A stretch of DNA of 64,000 nt from Candidatus Gastranaerophilales bacterium (GTDB lineage Bacteria; Cyanobacteriota; Vampirovibrionia; Gastranaerophilales; Gastranaerophilaceae): contig CALUXW010000001.1 in the NCBI GenBank assembly GCA_944324865.1, positions 227,488-291,487 of the forward strand, written 5' to 3'. The notes under the pieces are model-generated. The model had not been told where the DNA came from and made no database searches. It worked only from the letters and a program-made list of their open reading frames with translations. Below are positions 52,318-60,732 of the stretch, in pieces. Within the stretch, counting starts at the first letter, position 1. Each line of letters opens with the position of its first letter. The position numbers and the translations under genes were made by a program.

Positions 52318-53043
52318 TTAAACAGAAGAATTTAGTTTAAACTCCAAAATCTTACTTTGCAATTTCAAAATTGCTTCATGCTTTGTTGAAACTCCCAGTT
52401 TTTTATATATATGCGACATGTGCATCTTTACAGTATCCTGTGAAATGTGTAATTTTAAAGCAACATCACTATATTTTGCAGATTCTGACATCACAGATGC
52501 AACTTCAAGCTCACGTCTGGTAAGACTATACTGTTCATCAGGAGACTTATCAAAATGATTTGTTTTCAAATTTTCACACATGGCATTCATGACTCTAAAA
52601 ATAAAACGATTTAACCTTTTGTCAAAACAAGCGCCATAATTTATAATTTCATCTATAGCATAGACGATTTCTTCAAAACTGGACTCCGCAGACAAATACC
52701 CGCAAACACCTGCATTAACAGCCTGTAAAAATTCTGTTTCGTCAAAGTCATTTGTTATAACAAGAATTTTTAAAAGAGGAAAATCTTTCCTTATACTAAG
52801 AATAATACTCTCATTAATTGCAAAATTACTAAAAGACGAAAATATTAAAACATTTGGATTTATAAGACAAACTTTATCGTAATAATTGCAATACTCAGAT
52901 TCACCAATAACTAGATATTTACTTGACAATCTGATTTGATTTCTTAACTTTGCCCTGTTAATTAAATTATTATCAACAATAAAAATAGTTTTTCTTTCGC
53001 TTATTCCTTTAATTTTAGATACTTTTTCAACAGTTGTTATCAT
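52318..53043 (-). CDS. LuxR/NarL-type transcription regulator with degenerate receiver domain
   Basis: A 241-residue protein. The N-terminal 130 residues have the receiver fold: the acidic start reads TIFIVDNN, and the site strand reads NPNVLIFSSFSNF instead of the usual VLLDxxM. The phospho-accepting Asp is thus replaced by Ser. The switch Thr (ILVITNDFD) and the GVCGYLS Lys-turn are partly altered. The C-terminal HTH (about 172-235) has LTRRELEVASVMSES and ISQDTVKMHMSHIYKKLGV. It probably binds DNA without phosphorylation, by ligand or constitutively. Two copies of CTTATA(CA)TGTAAATA lie just upstream (see 53052-53084). Confidence 0.88.
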   Translation of the reverse strand: MITTVEKVSKIKGISERKTIFIVDNNLINRAKLRNQIRLSSKYLVIGESEYCNYYDKVCLINPNVLIFSSFSNFAINESIILSIRKDFPLLKILVITNDFDETEFLQAVNAGVCGYLSAESSFEEIVYAIDEIINYGACFDKRLNRFIFRVMNAMCENLKTNHFDKSPDEQYSLTRRELEVASVMSESAKYSDVALKLHISQDTVKMHMSHIYKKLGVSTKHEAILKLQSKILEFKLNSSV

Positions 53044-53051
53044 ACAAATAC

Positions 53052-53084
53052 CTTATACATGTAAATAATACTTATATGTAAATA
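53052..53084. repeat. Two imperfect direct repeats upstream of the LuxR-type gene
   Basis: On the plus strand CTTATACATGTAAATA starting at 53052 and CTTATATGTAAATA starting at 53071 differ only by a 2-nt insertion and are 19 nt apart. They lie 9-41 nt before the start codon of the minus-strand regulator and could be an autoregulatory site. Confidence 0.35.
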
Positions 53085-53379
53085 AAATTTGTACATAAAG
53101 AAATTTGCCAAATTTTAAAAGAAAATATAAATTATATTCACATGAGTTAAAAAAATCGCCATATTATGCAAGTTTTCAAGTTTACATATCTTAATAGTAA
53201 TTCCATATGGGTTTTTAGTAGTTTTAAAATAATTTAGAATTTTATGCGATTTAGTATTATTTTTTTAAATGAATGTAAAAAATTTTAACTGTGTTGCAAA
53301 TAAAACCAATATATTATCAAAATATTTGTACAAAACAAACTAATCATTTAATTGCAGTAAAATACATTAAAAAGAAAAA
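53085..53379. other. Intergenic region without identifiable gene
   Basis: This A/T-rich stretch between the LuxR-type gene and tRNA-Ser holds no supported coding sequence, no clear hairpin and no repeat array. It may carry the promoter of the regulator and nothing else that I can see. Confidence 0.6.
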
Positions 53380-53466
53380 GGAGAAGGTGGGATTCGAACC
53401 CACGGTACGCTCGTCACGTACGACGGTTTTCAAGACCGCTCCGATAAACCGCTCCGGCACTTCTCC
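53380..53466 (-). tRNA. tRNA-Ser (anticodon UGA)
   Basis: An 87-nt class II tRNA on the minus strand: acceptor GGAGAAG pairs with CTTCTCC, D-arm GCCGGAGCGGTTTATCGGAGC, anticodon stem-loop GCGGTCTTGAAAACCG giving TGA, a long variable arm (TCGTACGTGACGAGCGTACC), and T-arm GTGGGTTCGAATCCCAC. CCA is not encoded. Confidence 0.96.
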
Positions 53467-53506
53467 AATAAATATATAATATCAAATAATTATTGTTTGT
53501 AAAGTA

Positions 53507-53962
53507 TTATTTAGTAGTTGTTCCCGACATATTTAATTTTTTTACAACCTTGTCGGTAATATCAACACCACCAAAATACATTATACGATAATCAACGACT
53601 GTATTAATCTTGTTTTCAATAGCAACTGCTTTAATTGCACTTTCAATGGCAGTATCAATTTCCATTTCCTTTTTCTCTTTAAATTTTGCATAAGCTTCTT
53701 GTTTAGCAGCAAAAGTTTTCGCCGTAGCTTCTTCAAAATTTTTCTTTTGTATTGGAGATTCAATTTTTTTAAACTCTTTTTCTTTATCAAGCAAATATCT
53801 TTGCAATTCGCTTGCTTTATCGTCTATTTCACTATTTGCAGTTTTTGCTTTTGAATAATTTTCCAAAATTTTACGATAATTAACCATACCAATTGTATCG
53901 CAAAATGCAGGTGTGCAAAGACCTAAAACAAGTGCAGTAGCAAGAAATTTTTTAAATTTCAT
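53507..53962 (-). CDS. OmpH/Skp family periplasmic chaperone
   Basis: Holds unfolded outer-membrane proteins in the periplasm. A 151-residue protein with signal peptide (MKFKKFLATALVLGLCTPAFC), a short beta start (DTIGMVNYRKILENY), a long coiled-coil pair of arms (about 38-115, Lys/Glu/Ala-rich) and a C-terminal beta strand (VVDYRIMYFGGVDITDKVV). The YFGGVDIT motif is typical. It is evidence for an outer membrane. AGGATTTTT precedes the ATG. No bamA or lpxD is adjacent. Confidence 0.9.
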   Translation of the reverse strand: MKFKKFLATALVLGLCTPAFCDTIGMVNYRKILENYSKAKTANSEIDDKASELQRYLLDKEKEFKKIESPIQKKNFEEATAKTFAAKQEAYAKFKEKKEMEIDTAIESAIKAVAIENKINTVVDYRIMYFGGVDITDKVVKKLNMSGTTTK

Positions 53963-54032
53963 AAAAATCCTCCATATCTATGATAGAATTATAACAAAGC
54001 ATTTTTATTTAGTAAAGTAAAGGAAAAATATT

Positions 54033-54950
54033 GTGTTAATAGGGGAAAATTTACACATAATTTCTAAACAAACAAAAGAGGCTATTGCTAAAAGAGATTA
54101 TGAATATATTTTAAGAAACGTAAAAAAACAAATCAAAAACGGAATAAATACAGTTGACTTAAATATTGGACCTGCAAAAGGTGAAATAAAAGGTGCGCTA
54201 AGGTGGTTAATAGAAATTTTAGATAATAATTTTGCTATCAACTACTCGCTGGACACAACAAATATTGAAGAAATGACTGATGGTTTTTCTTGCTTAAGAG
54301 ATCCCTCAAATGCGTTTTTGAATTCTACTACGGCAGATGAAGAAAAATTAATAAGTACAACAAACTTAGCTGCCAAATATAGCTCCAATTTAATTGCATT
54401 AACCATGTCTGCTCATACAGGCATAGCAAAAACACCGGATGAAAGGATTGAGCTTGCATTTAACATTATTGAAAAAACAATGTCAGCCCAAATAGATAAT
54501 TCAAAGGTATGGATTGACCCACTAATATTACCTATATGCGTAGCACAGGAACAAGCCCTGGTATCGCTTGATACAATAAGGATGTTAAAAGAAAGTTTTG
54601 ACCCTAAGGTTAAGACTTTAATAGGCCTCTCAAATATTTCAAATGGTTGCCCTAAAGAGCTCAGAGCTGACATAAACAGGGCTTATCTTGCTCTTGCACT
54701 AGGCTGTGGCCTTGACGGAGCTATAATTGATGCTTTTGACACAAAGACAATTGAAGTCTACAATATAATTAAACAGCAAAAGGCAAATAATCAAACAGAT
54801 GCATTATACTTAAAGCTTTTTAAGTTAATGCGTGATTTTGGCGATTTAAATGATATTGACTATGACAAAAATGACATAAACCAATATAAAATAATAAGAT
54901 GTTCTCAAATAATATTAAATCGTGAAATATACTCCCACAGTTTTGTATAA
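54033..54950 (+). CDS. Pterin-binding (MeTr/DHPS-like) methyltransferase-type protein
   Basis: A 305-residue TIM-barrel protein of the methyltetrahydrofolate-binding family (AcsE, MetH pterin domain, related to dihydropteroate synthase). GTG start preceded by AAAGGAAAAATATT. It has the N-terminal IGENLHIIS that is typical of AcsE/MetH domains, NTVDLNIGPAKG with the pterin Asp, YSLDTTNIEEM, a WIDPLILPI strand and IGLSNISNGCP. No corrinoid protein, CODH or metH reductase gene is nearby, so its methyl acceptor is unknown. It is more like a methyltransferase than folP. The last 50 residues are a helical tail. Confidence 0.82.
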   Translation: MLIGENLHIISKQTKEAIAKRDYEYILRNVKKQIKNGINTVDLNIGPAKGEIKGALRWLIEILDNNFAINYSLDTTNIEEMTDGFSCLRDPSNAFLNSTTADEEKLISTTNLAAKYSSNLIALTMSAHTGIAKTPDERIELAFNIIEKTMSAQIDNSKVWIDPLILPICVAQEQALVSLDTIRMLKESFDPKVKTLIGLSNISNGCPKELRADINRAYLALALGCGLDGAIIDAFDTKTIEVYNIIKQQKANNQTDALYLKLFKLMRDFGDLNDIDYDKNDINQYKIIRCSQIILNREIYSHSFV

Positions 54951-54961
54951 GGCAAAATAAA

Positions 54962-55606
54962 ATGTCAAAAAATTACACAAAAAGAAACCCAAAAGAATAC
55001 AATGCAGCAAGAGGCTTTTTTCAGTGGCTTACATGCAGAGTTGTATATGGCACATACTACAGAGTTGCTTGCGGGCTAAAAATTACCGGCAAAAAGAATG
55101 TCCCGAAACACAAATTTTTTATAGTAGCCTCAAATCATGTCAGTGCAATTGACCCTTTCATTGTTATTGATGCAATTGGCAGGCATACTGCCTATATGGC
55201 AAAGCAAGAACTTTTCGAGCAGCCTATTGCAAGATTTTTCTTAAACCTTTTAGGTGCATTTGCTGTTAACAGAGAGAAACTTGGTGTTTCTACAATTAAA
55301 ACAGCACTTGGAATAAAACAAACCAATTGGGTATTAGGACTTTTTCCACAAGGAACAAGAGAAGTAAATGGAAACATGGATAATATTTCAAGAGGATTTG
55401 CAGGTCTTGCCAAAACACTTAAATGCGATATTCTACCCGTTGGCATAGTTGGTGCAATTAAAAAAGACAGAAAACCTTTTGAAAGTCATATAAAAATTAA
55501 TATAGGTGAGCCAATCCCTTATATGGAAGACACTCATGAAATGATTAATATCTGGAAAAATAAAATAGCACTGTTAACCGCAGGAGAAAATAATGGAAAA
55601 GATTAA
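54962..55606 (+). CDS. 1-acyl-sn-glycerol-3-phosphate acyltransferase (PlsC family), copy 1
   Basis: Adds the second acyl chain to lysophosphatidate at the membrane. The 214-residue protein has the catalytic NHVSAIDPF (N58, H59, D64), the ligand motif FPQGTRE (around 138), and an IVGAIKKDRKP substrate strand. A hydrophobic N-terminal segment anchors it. It overlaps a second plsC-like gene by 14 nt; the two are only moderately similar, so the duplication is old. Confidence 0.92.
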   Translation: MSKNYTKRNPKEYNAARGFFQWLTCRVVYGTYYRVACGLKITGKKNVPKHKFFIVASNHVSAIDPFIVIDAIGRHTAYMAKQELFEQPIARFFLNLLGAFAVNREKLGVSTIKTALGIKQTNWVLGLFPQGTREVNGNMDNISRGFAGLAKTLKCDILPVGIVGAIKKDRKPFESHIKINIGEPIPYMEDTHEMINIWKNKIALLTAGENNGKD

Positions 55607-56255
55607 CCATGCAAGAAAATATGCAAAGGATTTTAATATACTCACAAGGCTATATCAATATTATGCTCTTTATATCCTTTACATACCTATTTTTAGTTTA
55701 TTTTACAAATTTAAATGTGAAAGAAATAAAAATTTAAAAAAAGAGCCTTATATTTTTGCGGCAAATCATATTTCATACTGCGATCCTTTTTTAATGAATA
55801 TGTTAACAGTACGGCCGCTTGCATACATGGCTAAAAAAGAATTATACGAAGTTAAGGGTAATTTTGGCAAATGGGTAGCAACAAATATTTCAAGACTGGG
55901 AGCTTTTTCCGTAAATCGTGAAAAACTTGAGGTATCAACAATCAAAACTAGTGTGGATGTGTTTAGAGCAAAATTTAATTTATGTATATTTCCTCAAGGC
56001 GGAATAAGAAAAAATAAAAAAATTGAAGAAGTAAATAAAGGCTTTGTTGTAATTGCAAAAATGGTAAAAGCAGACATTGTTCCTGTTGGAATTTCCGGTA
56101 TGGAAAGTTATAACTGGAATATTTTTAAACGTAAAACGGTAAATCTAAGAATGGGTACTCCAATTTCACATGAATTACCATATGAAGAAATAATAAGACA
56201 GTGGAAATTACAAACAGCCGAACTTACAGGTTACGAATTAGTGCAAAGCGAATAA
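55593..56255 (+). CDS. 1-acyl-sn-glycerol-3-phosphate acyltransferase (PlsC family), copy 2
   Basis: A 220-residue paralogue of the previous gene with NHISYCDPF (also at 58-66), VNREKLEVSTIKTSV and FPQGGIRK. The N-terminal 45 residues include two hydrophobic stretches. GGAG lies before the ATG, which is inside the first copy's last codons. One of the pair may use a different acyl donor or acceptor, for example an ether or ornithine lipid. Confidence 0.9.
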   Translation: MEKINHARKYAKDFNILTRLYQYYALYILYIPIFSLFYKFKCERNKNLKKEPYIFAANHISYCDPFLMNMLTVRPLAYMAKKELYEVKGNFGKWVATNISRLGAFSVNREKLEVSTIKTSVDVFRAKFNLCIFPQGGIRKNKKIEEVNKGFVVIAKMVKADIVPVGISGMESYNWNIFKRKTVNLRMGTPISHELPYEEIIRQWKLQTAELTGYELVQSE

Positions 56256-56320
56256 TATTAGCAAAAAATTTTTTTTACAAGTTTTAAATTCACATACGAA
56301 TATTATTTGCCGATGTATAT

Positions 56321-57730
56321 ATGACAAGCATTATAGATAAATCAATTATATCAGGGTTATCTTGCCTCAAGAACCCAACATCTACGATTTCAACTTTATT
56401 AATAGAATCTTGCTGTACCTCCGGAAGAACATACCAAAGCTACAAAAGAGGTGGATCACTAGAAGCAAAAGAAAGATTTCGAGAAGAAGTTACTTGTGCT
56501 GCATTTTGGCTTTGGGGAATCAAGGGTCTTAATAAACTGGGGGATTTAATAGGCAAATATGTTTTTAAAATAAATGATATGACTGACACCGGCAAAGATG
56601 CACTTCGTAACCCTGCATATCATATGTCAAACAAAGCAAAAATATTTAAATTTTCGAAGATAATTTCAAGTATTATTATAACCACAGGGCTTATAGGTTT
56701 TGTAGTCCCCAGAATTAACCATGCCATAACAGACAAGATGATGAAAAAAAACAAACAAAAGAAATTGCCTGACATGGGAAATTATATAGACAATACGAAA
56801 AATAATAATAATTCAAAATATGAAACAAATTTTAAAGGCAATAGTGCAATATTCAACGGAATAATGACAGCAACCTATAATCTTGAAAATAAAAATTCTT
56901 GGCGTTTGATTTCTACTGATGCAGGTATGCTTGCAGGAAGAGTCTATAATGCAAGACACCCTGCAGAGAGATTTGAATACCTCTTTAGAGATTTATGTTC
57001 TATGTTTTTCTACAATTTTTCAACCAGCCTCGTTGTTTTAGGGTTAAACAAATTATTCAAAAAAACTGATATTCATCCAAAGGCTGTTAGTGAGGTGTGT
57101 GAATTTTTAAAAGACAAAAATTTAACCGGTAAGCAAATTTTAGCTAGCATGGATGCCCCAATAGACAATATGTTTTATAAAATAAAATTTAATGCAGACG
57201 GATCAATAAGCTTACAAGATCTCCTTGCGCAGTTTAAAGCTCTTGGTATATTTGATGAACATTTAAAACAAAAATCTACTGAGATGAGTAAATTGCAACC
57301 CCTATTAAAAGGGGAAATATCTATATTATCAAAAGAGCAAGTAAAGGATGTATTTTCAAAAAGCATTACTGCGGATCCAGAGTTTTTAAGCAATGCAATT
57401 AATGAGGCAAGTGGAAAAAGAGCGCTTGCAATAGATAAATTTATAAGTGCAAAGGAATGCCAAAAAATTAGAGAAAGTATTGATGGATATATTAGAGAAA
57501 TAGCCAATAAAGCCGGTGATAAGATTATAGACGGCAAGTACTTAAAAAATAATAAAGTTTTAAGAAAAACATTGGGCAGAATTGCACTTTTTCATATATT
57601 AGGAATGGCAGTAAGTGCATTTGGACTGGCAATTTTAATACCTCGTTTACAAATATTCTTAAGTCAAAAATTATTCGGAAAACAATCTTTTGAAGATATC
57701 GTAAACGGGAATAAAAAAGACGGCAAATAG
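56321..57730 (+). CDS. Membrane protein of unknown function
   Basis: A 469-residue protein. It begins MTSIIDKSIISGLSCLKNPT and has a Cys-Cys pair (about 29-30) then SGRTYQSYKRGGSLEAKER. Likely transmembrane helices lie at about 60-80, 108-130 and 430-455, with a weaker one at about 225-250. The middle (about 260-425) is a soluble helical domain with no catalytic motif I recognise. The ATG has no good Shine-Dalgarno. A 9-bp terminator hairpin overlaps its stop codon. I believe it is a family typical of gut Melainabacteria, but I cannot confirm this from the sequence. Confidence 0.72.
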   Translation: MTSIIDKSIISGLSCLKNPTSTISTLLIESCCTSGRTYQSYKRGGSLEAKERFREEVTCAAFWLWGIKGLNKLGDLIGKYVFKINDMTDTGKDALRNPAYHMSNKAKIFKFSKIISSIIITTGLIGFVVPRINHAITDKMMKKNKQKKLPDMGNYIDNTKNNNNSKYETNFKGNSAIFNGIMTATYNLENKNSWRLISTDAGMLAGRVYNARHPAERFEYLFRDLCSMFFYNFSTSLVVLGLNKLFKKTDIHPKAVSEVCEFLKDKNLTGKQILASMDAPIDNMFYKIKFNADGSISLQDLLAQFKALGIFDEHLKQKSTEMSKLQPLLKGEISILSKEQVKDVFSKSITADPEFLSNAINEASGKRALAIDKFISAKECQKIRESIDGYIREIANKAGDKIIDGKYLKNNKVLRKTLGRIALFHILGMAVSAFGLAILIPRLQIFLSQKLFGKQSFEDIVNGNKKDGK

Positions 57731-57738
57731 CCGTCTTT
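57716..57738. terminator. Bidirectional terminator between convergent genes
   Basis: AAAGACGGC (57716-57724) pairs with GCCGTCTTT (57730-57738) over 9 bp with a 5-nt loop. The TAG stop of the 469-residue gene lies in the loop. A-run before and T-run after the stem let it serve both strands. Confidence 0.88.
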
Positions 57739-57744
57739 ACATAG

Positions 57745-57972
57745 TTACATTTTTGATTTTTTAATATAGTGTGCGATTACCATAAATATTGATATAACCG
57801 CAGATAAACCAACAAGCAGGTATACTGCTCTTGCAATCAATGTTGCTTCACCAAATAAAAAGCTAACCAGATTAAAATCAAAAGCACCCACAAGCCCCCA
57901 ATTTAAACCTCCTATTAGCAGTAAAACATAGGCGATTGTACCTAAAACAGAAATACATCCACATTCAAACAT
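57745..57972 (-). CDS. DUF378 (YuzA-like) small membrane protein
   Basis: A 75-residue membrane protein with two transmembrane helices and the DUF378 signature LLLIGGLNWGLVGAFDFNLVS followed by LIARAVYLLVGLSAV. The function of the family is unknown. A C-terminal basic KKSK tail follows. AGGATAAAAAT gives the ribosome site. It is a single-gene unit ending at the shared terminator. Confidence 0.9.
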   Translation of the reverse strand: MFECGCISVLGTIAYVLLLIGGLNWGLVGAFDFNLVSFLFGEATLIARAVYLLVGLSAVISIFMVIAHYIKKSKM

Positions 57973-58132
57973 ATTTTTATCCTCATTAAATTTTACATTT
58001 TGATTATCAACTGTAGATAATTTTATAAAATACCATTTGGGATAATTTTAAAGAGTAATAAAAATTTTACTCCACAAGGGAATAATAAATAATTAAAAGT
58101 TTTAATAATATTTTTCTTATTACGGGGGATTT

Positions 58133-58951
58133 ATGTTAAAAAATACAAAGTTAACAGTAGTAACAATGATTTTAACAGTATTTTTCTTTACAAATATTGC
58201 TTTTTGCGAAACAATTACAGGAAAAGTTAACCAAAATACAACACTTAAAAAGAAAAATAAAATTGTTGACAGTTACACACAAAAACCCGTAACGGGCGCA
58301 GCGATTAGTATACCTAGTGTAGGTTTTAGAACTACAAGCGATTCTGATGGCACATTTGAATTAAATACTCAAATAAATGATAAAGCTATTTTATCTGTTC
58401 AAAAAGAAGGTTATAGACCATTTTCTTTGACAATTGATGAAAATATCGCTTCAAAACCACTGAAACTCGGCATAGAAAAGAGTAAAATAGGCGATGTAAC
58501 AATAGAGAGTGACGTATGCCATTTGGGTGATGATGTATATTCGGAAACTTCTGCAAATTCATCCGAATTTAAAGGAAAATCTTTAGGTTCATATTTTACT
58601 AAAACTTTTAAAACAAAAACATTAAGGCCAAATGAAGAAGCAGTTGTCATAATTGGTTCAGTTATTGGACTTGATACTAAAATGGCAAAAGAACTGGGAC
58701 AAAATCAGATAGCTTATGTATATTCAAGTCCGACAGAGGTATTTTTTAATGGAAATAAAGTTGGTGAACTAAATATAAACGGCGATAACCAGGAAATTGA
58801 AATTCCAAGACAACTTGTAAGAGAGAGCAATGAACTTACAATAAAAACAGGGAGGAATTTATTCCAGCATGCATATGTAGATTATGATGATATTGAGATA
58901 GCTGGACTAAGATTTGAAATAAAGGATAAGGGTGCATTTGCATATAAATAA
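58133..58951 (+). CDS. Exported protein with carboxypeptidase-regulatory-like domain
   Basis: A 272-residue protein. Residues 1-24 form a signal peptide (ILTVFFFTNIAFCETI). About 40-110 form a CarboxypepD_reg/TonB-plug-like beta sandwich (TGAAISIPSVGFRTTSDSDG, TFELNTQIND, LSVQKEGYRPF). About 115-270 form a second beta-rich domain (SDVCHLGDDVYSE, AYVYSSPTEVFFNGNKVG, LFQHAYVDYDDIEIAGLRF) that looks like a carbohydrate-binding or lectin jelly-roll, but no motif proves it. GGGGGATTT precedes the ATG. Likely periplasmic or surface-bound. Substrate unknown. Confidence 0.8.
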   Translation: MLKNTKLTVVTMILTVFFFTNIAFCETITGKVNQNTTLKKKNKIVDSYTQKPVTGAAISIPSVGFRTTSDSDGTFELNTQINDKAILSVQKEGYRPFSLTIDENIASKPLKLGIEKSKIGDVTIESDVCHLGDDVYSETSANSSEFKGKSLGSYFTKTFKTKTLRPNEEAVVIIGSVIGLDTKMAKELGQNQIAYVYSSPTEVFFNGNKVGELNINGDNQEIEIPRQLVRESNELTIKTGRNLFQHAYVDYDDIEIAGLRFEIKDKGAFAYK

Positions 58952-58974
58952 TTTTATTTTTGAAAAAATAATAG

Positions 58975-58980
58975 TATAAT
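58975..58980 (+). promoter_or_regulatory. -10 box 6 nt before the hisC-HAD start codon
   Basis: TATAAT at 58975-58980 is followed by CATTAT and the ATG at 58987. Transcription would begin at about the start codon. No good -35 box is found at 16-18 nt upstream, and there is no Shine-Dalgarno. Confidence 0.45.
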
Positions 58981-58986
58981 CATTAT

Positions 58987-60732
58987 ATGATTAAACCAAA
59001 AAAAGCCGTAGAAAAGATTTTGCCATACTCTACGCCCAAATATGCGAGAATTTGTAATTTAAAACTTGATTCAAATGAGAATCCTTATGGACCAACAAAA
59101 GAAGTATTATTTGCCCTAAGGGAACTTTCTCAGACACAAATTTGTACATATCCGCACTATGGCGAATTAATCGACAAATTAGCTCAAAAATTTAAATTAA
59201 AAGATAGCGAAGTATTGCCGACAAATGGTGCTGATGAAGCACTAAATGTAATAATAGAAACATATTTAGACAAAGATGAAGAGTTATTGTGCTTTAAACC
59301 TACATTTTCAATGCCGCTTTTATATGCACAAGCTGCACAAGGAAATGTACGAAACGTGGATTACTACACAAAGTGGTTATTTGATGCAGATAAATTAATC
59401 GAGCAAGTTCAAAGTAATACAAAAATAATATACATATCAAGCCCAAATAATCCTACCGGAGAATGTGCCAGTATTAAAGATATAGAGAAAATACTCATAA
59501 ATTGTCCGTCAATAGCATTAATTCTTGATGTTACGTACATAAATTTTGCTCAAAATGTTCCGGATTATTTTTCACTTTTGAAAAAATATGACAATATTTT
59601 TATTGTTAAGTCATTTTCAAAAGACTGCGCATTAGCAGGTTTGAGATTAGGCGTGATAATGAGTAGAGAAGAAAATATAAGACAATGTAAAAAAATAATA
59701 TCTCCCTACTCAGTTAATGTGGCAGCCGTATCAGCAGGTATTGCTACACTCGATGATTTTGAATATGAGAATTATATAAAAGAACAAATAAAAATGTCAC
59801 GAGAACTTTTAACAAGAGGGCTAATGCAAATGGGATTTAAGCCCTATAAAAGCGAAGCAAACTTTGTACTTTGTGATTTTGGAAAATATTGCGAGTTTAT
59901 TTATTGGAAATTAAAATCGAATGGCATAATAGTAAAACAATTTAAAAATTCCGACATACTGAAAAATTGCCTTAGGATAACAACACCGAGAGTTAAAGAT
60001 ATTAATTTATTTTTCTCTGCATTAAAAAAGAAGAATATGATTGTTTTTGACCTTGATGGTGTAGTATTTGATGTCACAAATTCATACAGATTGGCAATCA
60101 AGGAAACTTTTAAACACTTTTCGAACAAAGAAATCTCAGATGAAGAAATACAGCAAGCAAAAGATATTGGAGGCTTAAACTGCGACTGGGATTTAACACA
60201 ATATTTATTAAAAAGTCATGGGTTTTACATAGAACTTGATGAAGTTATAGAGGTTTTTCAAAACATATTCTTTAATCCCGACTTAAAAGGTTCAAAAGGT
60301 ATAATAGATAATGAAAAATTGAATATAAATCAAAATATTTTTGAAAATTTATCAGATAATTATGACTTTTGCGCATTTACAGGGAGACCCAAAAAAGAAG
60401 CTATATATTCTCTTGAAAAATTTAATATTATGAAATATTTTTGTAAGATTGTTTCACAAGATGATATTGAAAAAGACAAAAGAAAACCTCATCCGGAAGG
60501 ATTAAACAAAATAAAAAGCGAAACAATATATAATGACATATGTTATTTTGGTGATACTATTGATGATATATATGCAGGAATTGGCAGTGCCACAACAGTA
60601 TACGGTGTCGCTAAAAATGGAACAAAAACAGCTAAAATATTAACTGAAGCTGGCGCAAATGATATCATAGACGATATTTCTAAACTTGATGAATTCTTAA
60701 AATTAAAGGAAAATATATATGCAAACAGTTGA
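58987..60732 (+). CDS. Histidinol-phosphate aminotransferase fused to a HAD-superfamily phosphatase
   Basis: A 581-residue fusion. Residues 1 to about 348 are HisC, a PLP aminotransferase: LDSNENPYGP, PTNGADEALN, SSPNNPTGE and the PLP lysine in IVKSFSKDCALAGLRLGV. From residue 351 (MIVFDLDGVVFDVTNSY) to about 575 is a HAD domain of subfamily IA: DLDGV nucleophile, AFTGRPKKE, the KRKPHPEG Lys and GDTIDDIYAG. The hisB gene follows with a 14-nt overlap. HisC and HisB flank the histidinol-phosphate step only through the missing phosphatase, so the HAD half is a good candidate histidinol-phosphatase. An ATG at 60037 exactly at the junction could also give a free HAD protein. Confidence 0.88.
   Translation: MIKPKKAVEKILPYSTPKYARICNLKLDSNENPYGPTKEVLFALRELSQTQICTYPHYGELIDKLAQKFKLKDSEVLPTNGADEALNVIIETYLDKDEELLCFKPTFSMPLLYAQAAQGNVRNVDYYTKWLFDADKLIEQVQSNTKIIYISSPNNPTGECASIKDIEKILINCPSIALILDVTYINFAQNVPDYFSLLKKYDNIFIVKSFSKDCALAGLRLGVIMSREENIRQCKKIISPYSVNVAAVSAGIATLDDFEYENYIKEQIKMSRELLTRGLMQMGFKPYKSEANFVLCDFGKYCEFIYWKLKSNGIIVKQFKNSDILKNCLRITTPRVKDINLFFSALKKKNMIVFDLDGVVFDVTNSYRLAIKETFKHFSNKEISDEEIQQAKDIGGLNCDWDLTQYLLKSHGFYIELDEVIEVFQNIFFNPDLKGSKGIIDNEKLNINQNIFENLSDNYDFCAFTGRPKKEAIYSLEKFNIMKYFCKIVSQDDIEKDKRKPHPEGLNKIKSETIYNDICYFGDTIDDIYAGIGSATTVYGVAKNGTKTAKILTEAGANDIIDDISKLDEFLKLKENIYANS

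Noticed and set aside
53291..53479. Plus-strand reading frame with VGFEPTVRSSRTTVFKTAP
   Set aside because: It is the antisense read of tRNA-Ser; this peptide is a well-known artefact of serine tRNA genes.
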